Below, piece by piece: positions 7,617 to 15,278 of a DNA stretch of 26,827 nucleotides. The stretch covers positions 1-26,827 of the forward strand of contig DASRJR010000178.1 in assembly GCA_035649395.1 (NCBI GenBank). Direction: 5' to 3'. Source of the stretch: Gp6-AA40 sp035649395 (GTDB taxonomy: Bacteria > Acidobacteriota > Vicinamibacteria > Vicinamibacterales > UBA2999). The notes below the pieces were generated by a model that ran no database searches, was not told the origin of the DNA, and was given only the letters and a program-made list of their open reading frames with translations. Position 1 is the stretch's first letter, and the number at the start of each line of letters is the position of its first letter. The position numbers and the translations under genes were made by a program.

Positions 7617-7800
7617 ACGCGCTCCTCTTTGTATTGAGTTGAAGCCCCGCAGCAATCAACCTGAGAGATGCCGTTGCGGTGTGCAAGCTGAGTGCCTGGG
7701 GAACTTCATTCGGAAATGCGCTTGCAGGTGAGACTCGGCGTCGGACGCGTGTGCCGGCGTCTTACGGCGTGCGTAAACCGTTTCGGCGAGCGCTACGTAG

Positions 7801-7820
7801 GGGCCGCCTTCAGGCGGCCC
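7801..7820. repeat. REP-like palindrome, TTCA loop
   Basis: Perfect 8-bp arms GGGCCGCC / GGCGGCCC surround TTCA, preceded by GTAG. It sits 3 bp past the stop codon of the radical SAM gene, where it could protect or end the transcript, although no T-run follows. Same architecture as 17-34 and 4154-4173. Confidence 0.65.
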
Positions 7821-7823
7821 GTA

Positions 7824-9395
7824 TCAACCGCGCAGAACGGCGACCGACGTCGCCGGCGCCACGTAGGAGGTGTCGGTGCCGGTCGGAAGCGGATCGGGCG
7901 TGTCGAGGTACTGGCGCTCCTTCGCGCGAATCTGCTTGTAGCGGCGGAAGACGTCGCGACTGCCCTCGAAGCCGAGCACCGAGCGCCAGGAGGTGCCGCG
8001 GAATGTGTGGGCGAGCATGCGGCGACCGTTCTTCAGCACGAACCCCGGATACAGACGGAACGCGGCGGGGATGTGGCGAACCTTCATCCAGCGGTCGGCC
8101 TTCCAGCGCAGATACTCGATTTCGTCGGCATCCAGATGCGTGCTGCGCGTCACCGCTGACGTGCCGTCGTACTCGTCGACGCGCGTGTTGACGATCAGAT
8201 TGCGCTCCCGGAAATCGCGCGTCATTGGCGTACCCGGATACGGCGTCGGATGCTGGATGTACGGCCAGTCGACGTATTCGCGTGCGAAGGCCAGGTTGGT
8301 ATCGATCGCGTCTCGCGTGTCGTCGGGGTTGCCGACGATGAGGCCGCCGACGACGAACATGCCGTGCCGGTGCAAGACGTCGACAGCGGCCAGCGTCGAG
8401 TTCTGACGTCCCTGCCCCGCCTTGCTGCGGCTGTTCTTGGCCGTCGCCTTCAGGAACGCGAGGTCGTCCTCGAGGATGTTCTCGATGCCGAGGAACACGT
8501 ACCGGAACCCGGCGCGCTGCATCAACGGCGCGAGAGTCTCGCCGTGCGTGGCAATCGAGGCGGTCATCGCCTGCACGAGATAGAAGATGTCGTTCAGACC
8601 CGCGTCGATGATCGCGCGGCACAGCGCTTCCAGCCGAGGCACGTCGATGGTGATGTTGTCGTCGACGAGGAAAATCGATCGAGCGCCGCGCCGGCGCGCA
8701 TCGGCGATGTCCGCGATGACGCGATCGATGGCAAGGCGATGGAAGTTGCGCCCGCGCATCTCGATGATAGAGCAGAAGCTGCAGTCGTAGGTGCAGCCTC
8801 TCGACGTCTCGACGACGTCGATCGGATGTCCCATCATCGTGTAGCCGGAGAGCACCCGCGCATCTCGCCGTGGTGGGCGCACTTCATCGCGTTCGAGCGC
8901 AGCCGCGGCGCGCGGCGCCGTCGTCTGCATGCCTGCCGCGGTGCGGTACCACAATCCCTGCACGCAACTCGGCGGCTGACCGCCCTCGATCGCCCGCACC
9001 AGCTCGCGGAAGGTGATGTCGCCTTCGCCGCGGACGATGAAGTCGACCCCGATCGAGGGATGTGTCCACGCCTCGGGTGCAAGCGAGGGATCGTATCCGC
9101 CGACGACGATCTTGACGTCGGGCCGCATCGATCGCACCAGGCCAATGATGCGGCGGGCGGTCGAGCGCTGAAACGTCATCACGGAGAGCCCGACGAGATC
9201 CGGCTGCTCCTGGCGAACGAGCTGTTCGACGGTGGCTCGAACGGACGACTGCGCGAGGATGAGATCGGCGATGGCGACGTGATGATGATCGTCGACGTTG
9301 CCGGCCAGCGACGCGAGCGCGCCGTTCGGCATGCGCACGGCGAGCGTCGGCGTGTGCTCGAAGGAATCCGGCATCGACAAGAGCAGGATTCTCAT
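7824..9395 (-). CDS. B12-binding-domain radical SAM protein
   Basis: The 523-residue protein has an N-terminal Rossmann-like cobalamin-binding domain (about 1-150: DLVGLSVMTFQRSTARRII, then VKIVVGGYDPSLAPEAW) and a radical SAM barrel with the [4Fe-4S] ligands C201, C205 and C208 in SRGCTYDCSFCS. The barrel continues with FLVDDNITID and FRYVFLGIEN, typical of class B enzymes. Members usually methylate or rearrange unreactive carbons (HpnP-like enzymes, for example), but the substrate cannot be read here. The DxHxxG cobalamin motif is absent, as in many class B proteins. A basic C-terminal region (about 420-500) is probably helical. Upstream, 102 bp away, is the kinase gene on the same strand. 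The ribosome site is weak and the start is the conserved MRILLLSMPD. Confidence 0.88.
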   Translation of the reverse strand: MRILLLSMPDSFEHTPTLAVRMPNGALASLAGNVDDHHHVAIADLILAQSSVRATVEQLVRQEQPDLVGLSVMTFQRSTARRIIGLVRSMRPDVKIVVGGYDPSLAPEAWTHPSIGVDFIVRGEGDITFRELVRAIEGGQPPSCVQGLWYRTAAGMQTTAPRAAAALERDEVRPPRRDARVLSGYTMMGHPIDVVETSRGCTYDCSFCSIIEMRGRNFHRLAIDRVIADIADARRRGARSIFLVDDNITIDVPRLEALCRAIIDAGLNDIFYLVQAMTASIATHGETLAPLMQRAGFRYVFLGIENILEDDLAFLKATAKNSRSKAGQGRQNSTLAAVDVLHRHGMFVVGGLIVGNPDDTRDAIDTNLAFAREYVDWPYIQHPTPYPGTPMTRDFRERNLIVNTRVDEYDGTSAVTRSTHLDADEIEYLRWKADRWMKVRHIPAAFRLYPGFVLKNGRRMLAHTFRGTSWRSVLGFEGSRDVFRRYKQIRAKERQYLDTPDPLPTGTDTSYVAPATSVAVLRG

Positions 9396-9497
9396 GGTCG
9401 AAAAGAAGCTAGCACGAAATCCGGGTGGGCAAGCTGAGCTATCGCGAGAGCTGCCGCCGGGCCTGGAAGGCGCGGCCTACACGGCCCGGCCCGGGGG

Positions 9498-10478
9498 TTA
9501 TTGCTGCTCTCCACAGAAAGGGCATTTATCAGACCTGGCGTGCAGTGGCTTGCGGCAATGCCAGCAGAAGCGGCCCTGCGGCGTGTCCTCTCGGGCCTTG
9601 AGACGCGATTGGATGTCAGCGACGTGGTCATCGGCGGTCGCCACGGTCGCGCGGCTCCGGCCGATCGCGCGCTGGGGAGCTGGCTCCCGCGCTGCCAGGA
9701 TGTCGTTCAGCAGGTCGGCGGCACGTTGATACCTGGCGGTCAGCTGGGGCGCGAGCGCTTTCAGGACGATGTCGTTGATTGATTTCGGGATGCGCGGGTT
9801 CTTGATCCGCGGCGCGCTCAGCAGCTCGCCGCGTTCGAGCCGAGCCAGATCGGCCGGCAATGGCGTGTCGTACGGGAGCGAGCCGGTCAGCATCTGATAC
9901 ATCGTCACGCCGACCGAGTAGACGTCACTGGCAAACACCGCCTTACCGTGAAACTGTTCGGGAGCCATGTAAGGCGGACTTCCGATCACGGTCGTGCCAT
10001 GAGCCGCAATCTCGAGGAATCGCGACGTACCGAAGTCGGTGACCTTGAGAATGCCCGACTCCGAGACGAGCATGTTGCCAGGACGCAGGTCGCGGTGCAG
10101 GACGCCAGCGGTGTGCGCGTGGTCAACGGCGTTGCACATCTGACAGCTGAAGTCGAGCGCGCGTGTCACCTCGAGCGGACCTTCTCGAAAGATCAGATGC
10201 TCGAGCGTCTCGCCGTGCACGTACTCCATCACGATGAAGAACACATCGTCCTGTTTCTCCGCCGTGAGCACCGTGACGATGTTGGGATGGCTCATCGACG
10301 CAAGCAGGCGCGGTTCCTTCACCAGCTCGCTGAAGTCGAGATTCTGTTTGTGCGGGACTTTGATGGCGACTTTCTTGTCGATCCAGGTGTCTTCCGCCAG
10401 GTACACCGTGCCGAAACCGCCGCTGCCGAGCGCAGATACGATGCGGTACTTGCCGATCAGTTGACCGCGGAAGAACAT
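9498..10478 (-). CDS. Ser/Thr protein kinase with C-terminal zinc ribbon
   Basis: The 326-residue cytoplasmic kinase has a nearly complete Hanks set: Gly loop GSGGFG (18-23), VAIK with K40, E55 of helix C, HRDLRPGN (128-135), DFG (148-150) and APE (172-174). The catalytic-loop lysine is replaced by arginine (R132); Asp130 and Asn135 remain, so activity is likely. The kinase domain ends near 270. A linker rich in Arg/Ala leads to a zinc ribbon formed by C305/C308 and C319/C322. There is no transmembrane segment and no PASTA or TPR domain. The ATG at 10478 gives the standard MFFRGQLIGKYRIVSALGSG start; an upstream in-frame ATG at 10529 lies inside the hairpin array and is not used. Targets are unknown; the radical SAM gene follows. 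Confidence 0.92.
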   Translation of the reverse strand: MFFRGQLIGKYRIVSALGSGGFGTVYLAEDTWIDKKVAIKVPHKQNLDFSELVKEPRLLASMSHPNIVTVLTAEKQDDVFFIVMEYVHGETLEHLIFREGPLEVTRALDFSCQMCNAVDHAHTAGVLHRDLRPGNMLVSESGILKVTDFGTSRFLEIAAHGTTVIGSPPYMAPEQFHGKAVFASDVYSVGVTMYQMLTGSLPYDTPLPADLARLERGELLSAPRIKNPRIPKSINDIVLKALAPQLTARYQRAADLLNDILAAREPAPQRAIGRSRATVATADDHVADIQSRLKAREDTPQGRFCWHCRKPLHARSDKCPFCGEQQ

Positions 10479-10500
10479 CGAGGGTGACGCGAGTATAGCA

Positions 10501-10886
10501 GGCGCGCGCGCTTCGCGCGTGAGGTGCAAGCACGCGCTTCGCGCGTGAGGTGCCGACGCTCACTTCGTTCGCGAGGTGCAGGCGCTCGGCTTCGCCTCGC
10601 GAGGTGCAAGCACGCGCTTCGCGCGTGAGGTGCGGGCGCTCGGCTAGCGCCTCGCGAGGTGCGGGCCCTCGCGTTGCTCGGGGGGTGCAGGCACGCGCTT
10701 GGCGCGTGAGGTGCGGGCGCTCGGCTAGCGCCTCGCGAGGTGCGCCATGAGGTAACTCGCGCACCCCGCACTTCGCGCGAAGCGCGCTTGCACCTCGCGA
10801 ACGAAGTGAGCGCCTGCACCTCGCGAGCGTCAGCGCGCGCCTGCACCTCGCGCGAAGCGCGCCCGCACCTCGCGCGAAGCGCGCCC
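10501..10886. repeat. Mirrored array of 22-29 bp hairpin units
   Basis: This fills the spacer between the ADOP permease stop (10887) and the kinase start (10478). On the plus strand nine copies of GAGGTGC (one as GGGGTGC) begin at 10521, 10547, 10573, 10601, 10627, 10656, 10682, 10708 and 10737, so spacing is 26-29 bp. Each is preceded by a small variable palindrome such as ACGCGCTTCGCGCGT or GCTCGGCTAGCGCC. After 10760 the orientation flips: GCACCTC begins at 10790, 10816, 10843 and 10865, followed by palindromes such as GCGCGAAGCGCGC. The whole forms a large imperfect inverted repeat, and the array touches the permease stop codon. No unique spacers exist, so it is not CRISPR. Confidence 0.9.
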
Positions 10887-13628
10887 CTACTCCGCGCGGA
10901 GCGCGATCATCGGGTCGACCTGGGCCGCGCGGCGCGCGGGGACGTAGCAGGCGAGGAGCGCAACGATCGTGAGGACCAGTGGGGCGACCACGAACGTCGC
11001 GGCGTCGAGCGGAGTGATTCCGAAGAGCAGCGACTGCACGTAGCGGGTCACTCCCGCGGCTGCCGCCAGCCCGCCGGCGACGCCGATCGCCGTCGTAATC
11101 GCAGTCTGGCGCACGGACAGGCCGACGACATCGCGCCGTTGTGCGCCGAGCGCGACGCGAATGGCGATCTCCGTGCGGCGTCGAGCGACGAGGAATGACG
11201 TCACACCATAGAGTCCGATCGTGGCCAGCAGCAGTGCGAGCACGCCGAAAAAGCCGGCGAGCCAGGCCACGAGCCGCTCCTGATTTCGCGCGCCGCGAAC
11301 CTGATCCTCGAGCGCGTAGAAACTGAAGGCAAGGTTGCGATCGACCGCGGTCAACGCTGCCGCTGCGCTCCGTGCCAACGCGGCTGGTGGTCCAGACGCC
11401 GGACGCAGACTGAGGCTGAACTCGGGCATGGAAATCGGCATCGCGAACTGCGCCAGCGGCTGATACACCGTCGGCGAGGCCCCGTACCGAATCGACTGGT
11501 CGATCGCGTCGCTCACCACGCCGACGATGAGCATCGGCGCTGGGCGGGTTTCGGGGGGACCAATCGCCGCGGCGATATATCCACCGACGGCTGGTGTCGT
11601 CCCGAAGAAGCGCCGCGCGAACGATTCGTTCACGACTGCCACTGGCGGTGATGCCGCCGTGTCGCGCTCGTCGATGAGGCGTCCAGTCTTGACGCCCATA
11701 CCGTAAGTGTCGAACCAGCCCGGCGTGATGAGGTTCACGATGGCCCGCCGCTCGTCTGGAGGAACATCGACGCCTCCGCGCGGCGTGAAGTCGCTGACGA
11801 GCGTGACGCCTCGGTTCACCGGCGTGTTCAACGATGCGGCGGCGTGGGCGACGCCGGGAATGCGGCGGCTCGCCTCGGCAAGCTGACCGTAGAAGGCGCG
11901 GCGGTTCTTCGCATCAACGGTCGATCGACTCGCGTTGACGCTGACGACCAAGACACGATCGCTGTCGAACCCGAGCGGAACCGCCTCGATCTTCTGGAGT
12001 GTCCTGACAAACAGTCCGGCGGCGACCAGCAGCATCAGCGAGAGGCCGACCTGCGTCGTCACCAGACCACCACGCAGGACCACCGCACGTCTGGTGTCGG
12101 TCGTCCGCACACCGCTTGGTCTGAGTGTGCTCGCATGGCGCGCGATGCCAAAGGCGGTGAGCGCAGGTGCGATGCCGAAGAGCACACCCGTCGCGATGGC
12201 GACCGCGGCCGTGAAGCCGACGACGCGCCAGTCGAGCGAGAGATCGATGACGATGCGATCGAACCATGTGGAAAGCTGGGCCACGAGCGTCCGGCTGCCC
12301 CACATGGCCAGGCCCAGACCGATGGCCGCGCCCAGCACCGAGAGCAGCAGGCTTTCGACCAGCATCTGCTGGAGCAGGCGCCAGCGCGACGCGCCGATCG
12401 CCGCTCGCACCTGTATTTCCTGATCGCGCGCCGTCGCTCTGGCCAGCAGCAGATTGGCGATGTTGGCGCACGCGATGAGCAGCACGGCGGCCGCGATCAC
12501 GAGCACAATCGTCAGCGGCTGCGAATACTGACGTCGCAGCTCAGAGGTCCCTGCCGATGCACTGGTCAGCACGAACGGGTCCTTGAGCATGGCGTCCTGA
12601 ATCTGGTCCCACAGGGCGCTGCGGGACATCGCGCCTTCGATGATCGGGCGCTGCATCCCTCGCAGGAGCGCCGACGCGGAGTCGCGCGACTGCCCGGGTT
12701 TGAGGCGGAGCATGACGGCGAGGTACGAACGCCCCTCGGGTGTGGCCCAGTTCTCTTCGCTCAGGATGGCGGGGGCCGATCCGATCGGCAGGGCGATCTC
12801 GAACGCGCGGCCGATCTCCGGGCCAAGGAAGGCCGGTGGCGTCACGCCGACGATGGTGACCGGTGTGCGGTTCACCATCAGCGTCCGTCCGATTGCGTCG
12901 GGCGCGCCGCCGAACCGGCGCTGCCAGAATCCGTAGCTGATCACCGCGACGTGATCGCGCGACTTTCCCAGCGCATCGTCCGTCTCGAGAAACGTACGAC
13001 CGATGAAGGGCGGCACACCCAATTCGCTGAAGAATTCACCGCTGACGAACAGACCGGTAGCCGGATTCGATTCGCCGGCCTCGGCGAGGTCGAATCGCTG
13101 CGGGAAATAGCTCCAGGCGACCGCGCCGTCGAAGACGCTCGCGCGCTGTCGGATCTGATCCCATGTCGCGTAGTTCCATCCGGCGCTAAAGCCGTCGTCA
13201 ATGGCCTGACGGGTCGAGACCATGGCGAGCCGCTCTGGTGCGGTCACAGGAAGGGACCGAAGCAGGAGCCCGTTCACGACGCTGAAGATGGCGGAGTTGG
13301 CACCGATGCCGAGCGCGAGCGTGAGCACGGCGACGGCGGCAAAGCCCGGAGCGCGTCGCAGTCCACGAAGGGCATAGCGGAAGTCCTGCCACAGGCTCTC
13401 GACCCGCGACTCCCAGCCGACGTCGCGCGTGTAGTCTTTCACCGCTTCGAGGCTGCCGATCCGGGCGCGAGCGGCGCGAAGGGCATCCTCGCGGCTCATC
13501 CCCGATCTCAGGTGGCGATCGACGTCAGCCTCCACGAACGCACGAAGCTCCTGGTCGAGCTCGTCCTCGTCGCGGTCCTTGCGGAGGAGCGCGCGCGATC
13601 CGGAGAGGAGCCGCTGGATCAGGGACAT
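10887..13628 (-). CDS. ADOP-type ABC transporter permease
   Basis: The 913-residue membrane protein belongs to the acidobacterial duplicated orphan permease type: MacB/FtsX-like permease halves without an ATPase. An N-terminal cytoplasmic prefix (DELDQELRAFVEADVDRHL, about 20-40) leads to the first TM helix (VAVLTLALGIGANSAIFSVV). A periplasmic MacB-like domain follows, then an FtsX TM bundle with IVLVIAAAVLLIACANIANL, a second periplasmic domain, and a last bundle ending YVPARRAAQVDPMIALRAE. It may export or sense an envelope substrate; no substrate can be inferred. The frame opens upstream at 13775, but ATG 13628 overlaps the PadR stop by one base (TGATG) and gives MSLIQRLLS, the family start, so translation is coupled to PadR. 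Confidence 0.93.
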   Translation of the reverse strand: MSLIQRLLSGSRALLRKDRDEDELDQELRAFVEADVDRHLRSGMSREDALRAARARIGSLEAVKDYTRDVGWESRVESLWQDFRYALRGLRRAPGFAAVAVLTLALGIGANSAIFSVVNGLLLRSLPVTAPERLAMVSTRQAIDDGFSAGWNYATWDQIRQRASVFDGAVAWSYFPQRFDLAEAGESNPATGLFVSGEFFSELGVPPFIGRTFLETDDALGKSRDHVAVISYGFWQRRFGGAPDAIGRTLMVNRTPVTIVGVTPPAFLGPEIGRAFEIALPIGSAPAILSEENWATPEGRSYLAVMLRLKPGQSRDSASALLRGMQRPIIEGAMSRSALWDQIQDAMLKDPFVLTSASAGTSELRRQYSQPLTIVLVIAAAVLLIACANIANLLLARATARDQEIQVRAAIGASRWRLLQQMLVESLLLSVLGAAIGLGLAMWGSRTLVAQLSTWFDRIVIDLSLDWRVVGFTAAVAIATGVLFGIAPALTAFGIARHASTLRPSGVRTTDTRRAVVLRGGLVTTQVGLSLMLLVAAGLFVRTLQKIEAVPLGFDSDRVLVVSVNASRSTVDAKNRRAFYGQLAEASRRIPGVAHAAASLNTPVNRGVTLVSDFTPRGGVDVPPDERRAIVNLITPGWFDTYGMGVKTGRLIDERDTAASPPVAVVNESFARRFFGTTPAVGGYIAAAIGPPETRPAPMLIVGVVSDAIDQSIRYGASPTVYQPLAQFAMPISMPEFSLSLRPASGPPAALARSAAAALTAVDRNLAFSFYALEDQVRGARNQERLVAWLAGFFGVLALLLATIGLYGVTSFLVARRRTEIAIRVALGAQRRDVVGLSVRQTAITTAIGVAGGLAAAAGVTRYVQSLLFGITPLDAATFVVAPLVLTIVALLACYVPARRAAQVDPMIALRAE

Positions 13629-13978
13629 CAGACCTCGCCCGGCGACGCGTGAAGAATGCGGGCGATGGCGGCGGACTGGGTTTCCCAATCGCGCGTCGCG
13701 CGCGCCAGCCGCGACCGTCCCTGCGCCGTCAACGCGTAGTACTTCGCGCGGCGGTTGTTGTCGGTGGTTCGCCATTCGGCCTTGATCAGGCCGTCGCGTT
13801 CGAGCCGGCGAAAGGCAGGGAACAGCGTTCCGGCGTTGACCTGGAAGATCCCGCGGCTGATCTGCTCGATCCGCAGGCCGATGCCGTAGCCGTGCATCGG
13901 CTCGAGCGCCAATGTCTTCAGGATCAGCATGTCGAGCGTGCCCTGAACGAGCCCGCTCTGTTTGTCAGAGGTTGGCAC
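13628..13978 (-). CDS. PadR-family transcriptional regulator
   Basis: The 116-residue winged-helix repressor matches the acidobacterial PadR subfamily that accompanies ADOP permeases. The N-terminus carries LVQGTLDMLILKTLALEPMHGYGI, and the wing follows at FPAFRRLERDGLIKAEWRTTDNNRRAKYYALT. The short helical C-terminus suggests a PadR-s2-type dimer. The start is GTG at 13978: AGAGGAG lies 5-6 bp upstream, and the nearby ATG (13981-13983) is out of frame. It overlaps the permease start by one base. It probably represses its own operon through the inverted repeats at 13984-14006, but the effector is unknown. Confidence 0.92.
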   Translation of the reverse strand: MPTSDKQSGLVQGTLDMLILKTLALEPMHGYGIGLRIEQISRGIFQVNAGTLFPAFRRLERDGLIKAEWRTTDNNRRAKYYALTAQGRSRLARATRDWETQSAAIARILHASPGEV

Positions 13979-13983
13979 GTCAT

Positions 13984-14006
13984 CTCCTCTGGTTCATCTA
14001 GAGGAG
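13984..14006. promoter_or_regulatory. Candidate PadR operator (CTCCTCT-N9-AGAGGAG)
   Basis: A perfect 7-bp inverted repeat, arms at 13984-13990 and 14000-14006. The left arm is also the Shine-Dalgarno sequence of the padR gene (minus strand), and the repeat lies just downstream of the predicted -10. A third AGAGGAG is at 14039-14045 next to the -35. The position suits autorepression, but the left arm may simply be a ribosome site that happens to pair. Confidence 0.4.
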
Positions 14007-14009
14007 CCA

Positions 14010-14039
14010 ATCGTAATCCGCCCTTCTCTAGGCGGTCAA
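14010..14039 (-). promoter_or_regulatory. Predicted sigma70-type promoter of padR-ADOP
   Basis: On the minus strand TTGACC (14039-14034) and TACGAT (14015-14010) are separated by 18 bp, giving a start near 14003 and a leader of about 25 nt. Match to consensus is 5/6 and 4/6. Confidence 0.45.
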
Positions 14040-14154
14040 GAGGAGAAGCGTGCGAAGCGCGGCAGGGGCGGGCAGGACAATGAAGATTTGCCGCGGTGCC
14101 TCGCACCAGCAGTTGTTGATGCGATCTAGCCGCTTGCCGATACAACGAGAGGAC

Positions 14155-15273
14155 ATGGTGCGAAACGTCTTGCTCGTCTCCGGCACGCGGCCGGAAATCG
14201 TCAAGCTGGCGCCGCTGTATCACGCGCTCCGTGGCGCGGACGACATCGGTGTCCAATGGCTGCATACCGGCCAGCATGACGAGATGGCGCGGCAAATTCT
14301 CTCGTGCTTCGATATCGTCCCCGATATTTCCCTGACGCGCCGCGGCACATCGCTGGGTGACTTCAGCGTCGGTTGCCGCGAGCAGCTCGAGCCGGTCATG
14401 CGGCAACAGCCATGGTCGGTCGTGATCGTGCAGGGCGACACGGAGAGCGCGTTTCAGGGAGCGCTGGCCGGTTTTTACAACCAGGTCCCCGTGGCTCACG
14501 TGGAAGCAGGGCTCCGCACCTACAACCTGGAACAGCCGTTTCCGGAAGAAGCCCTGCGGCAGATGATCACCCGGATCGCGCGCTTCCACTTTGCGCCGAC
14601 GCCTCGGGCCCGGCAGGCGCTCCTCGCCGAAGGCGTGCCCGACCGCTCGATTCACATGACCGGCAACACGGTGGTCGACGCACAGCTCTGGACCCGCGAG
14701 CACAAGGATATCTGCCGGCGGATCGCCGGACGCGGCCACGTGCTCGTGACCGTACACCGGCGCGAGAACTGGGGCGAGCCGCTTGAACAGATTTGCGGCG
14801 CGGTGACGGACATCGCTGACGCGCACCGCGATCTCGACGTGTTGTTCCCCGTGCATCCGAACCCGATTGTGCGCGAGCAGGTGCACACCCGGCTCGGCAC
14901 GCGAGCGAACATCAAGCTGGTCGCGCCGCTCGACTACCTCGAGATGCAGCAGGCGCTCGCCGATGCGTGGCTCGTGCTGACTGATTCCGGCGGTCTGCAG
15001 GAAGAGGCGCCGACGTTCAGCGTTCCGCTGCTGGTGCTCCGCGAGGAGACCGAACGTCCTGAGGCGGTCGAGGCCGGCTGCGCCCGGCTGGTCGGCACCA
15101 ATCGGTCTGCGATCGTGGGCCACGTGGAGCAGCTATTCCGCGATGAGGACGCGTATCGGCACATGCAGCGGCAGGGCAATCCATTCGGCGACGGCACCGC
15201 GTCGCAGCGCATCCTCATGATCCTCAAACGCCGCCTGATCACGGCGAAACGGGCGTCGGTGGCCGCCGCCTGA
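14155..15273 (+). CDS. wecB: UDP-GlcNAc 2-epimerase (non-hydrolysing)
   Basis: The 372-residue cytoplasmic GT-B-fold enzyme interconverts UDP-GlcNAc and UDP-ManNAc. Family signatures are GTRPEIVKLAPL at the N-terminus, VQGDTESAFQG (catalytic Asp region), HVEAGLRT, PFPEEALRQ (usually PEExNR; the Asn is Leu here), VTVHRRENWG with the catalytic His, and LTDSGGLQEEAP binding UDP. Length equals the E. coli enzyme (376). ATG 14155 follows AGAGGA and gives the right start; the frame opens upstream but without homologous sequence. The NfrB-like gene starts 5 bp after the stop, so the product probably supplies UDP-ManNAc to that glycosyltransferase. No ECA, capsule or teichoic acid genes lie nearby. 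Confidence 0.95.
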   Translation: MVRNVLLVSGTRPEIVKLAPLYHALRGADDIGVQWLHTGQHDEMARQILSCFDIVPDISLTRRGTSLGDFSVGCREQLEPVMRQQPWSVVIVQGDTESAFQGALAGFYNQVPVAHVEAGLRTYNLEQPFPEEALRQMITRIARFHFAPTPRARQALLAEGVPDRSIHMTGNTVVDAQLWTREHKDICRRIAGRGHVLVTVHRRENWGEPLEQICGAVTDIADAHRDLDVLFPVHPNPIVREQVHTRLGTRANIKLVAPLDYLEMQQALADAWLVLTDSGGLQEEAPTFSVPLLVLREETERPEAVEAGCARLVGTNRSAIVGHVEQLFRDEDAYRHMQRQGNPFGDGTASQRILMILKRRLITAKRASVAAA

Positions 15274-15278
15274 CCCGT

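Noticed and set aside
7801..7820. An intrinsic terminator after the radical SAM gene
   Set aside because: The stem is strong but no T-run follows on the minus strand, and the same palindrome type also occurs between co-directional genes.
10501..10886. A CRISPR array
   Set aside because: Repeats are regularly spaced but the sequences between them are palindromic variants of each other, not unique spacers; orientation flips midway and no cas gene is present.
11844..13652. A 602-codon antisense frame opposite the ADOP permease
   Set aside because: Shadow of a well supported membrane protein gene; composition is Arg/Gly/Asp-rich and featureless.
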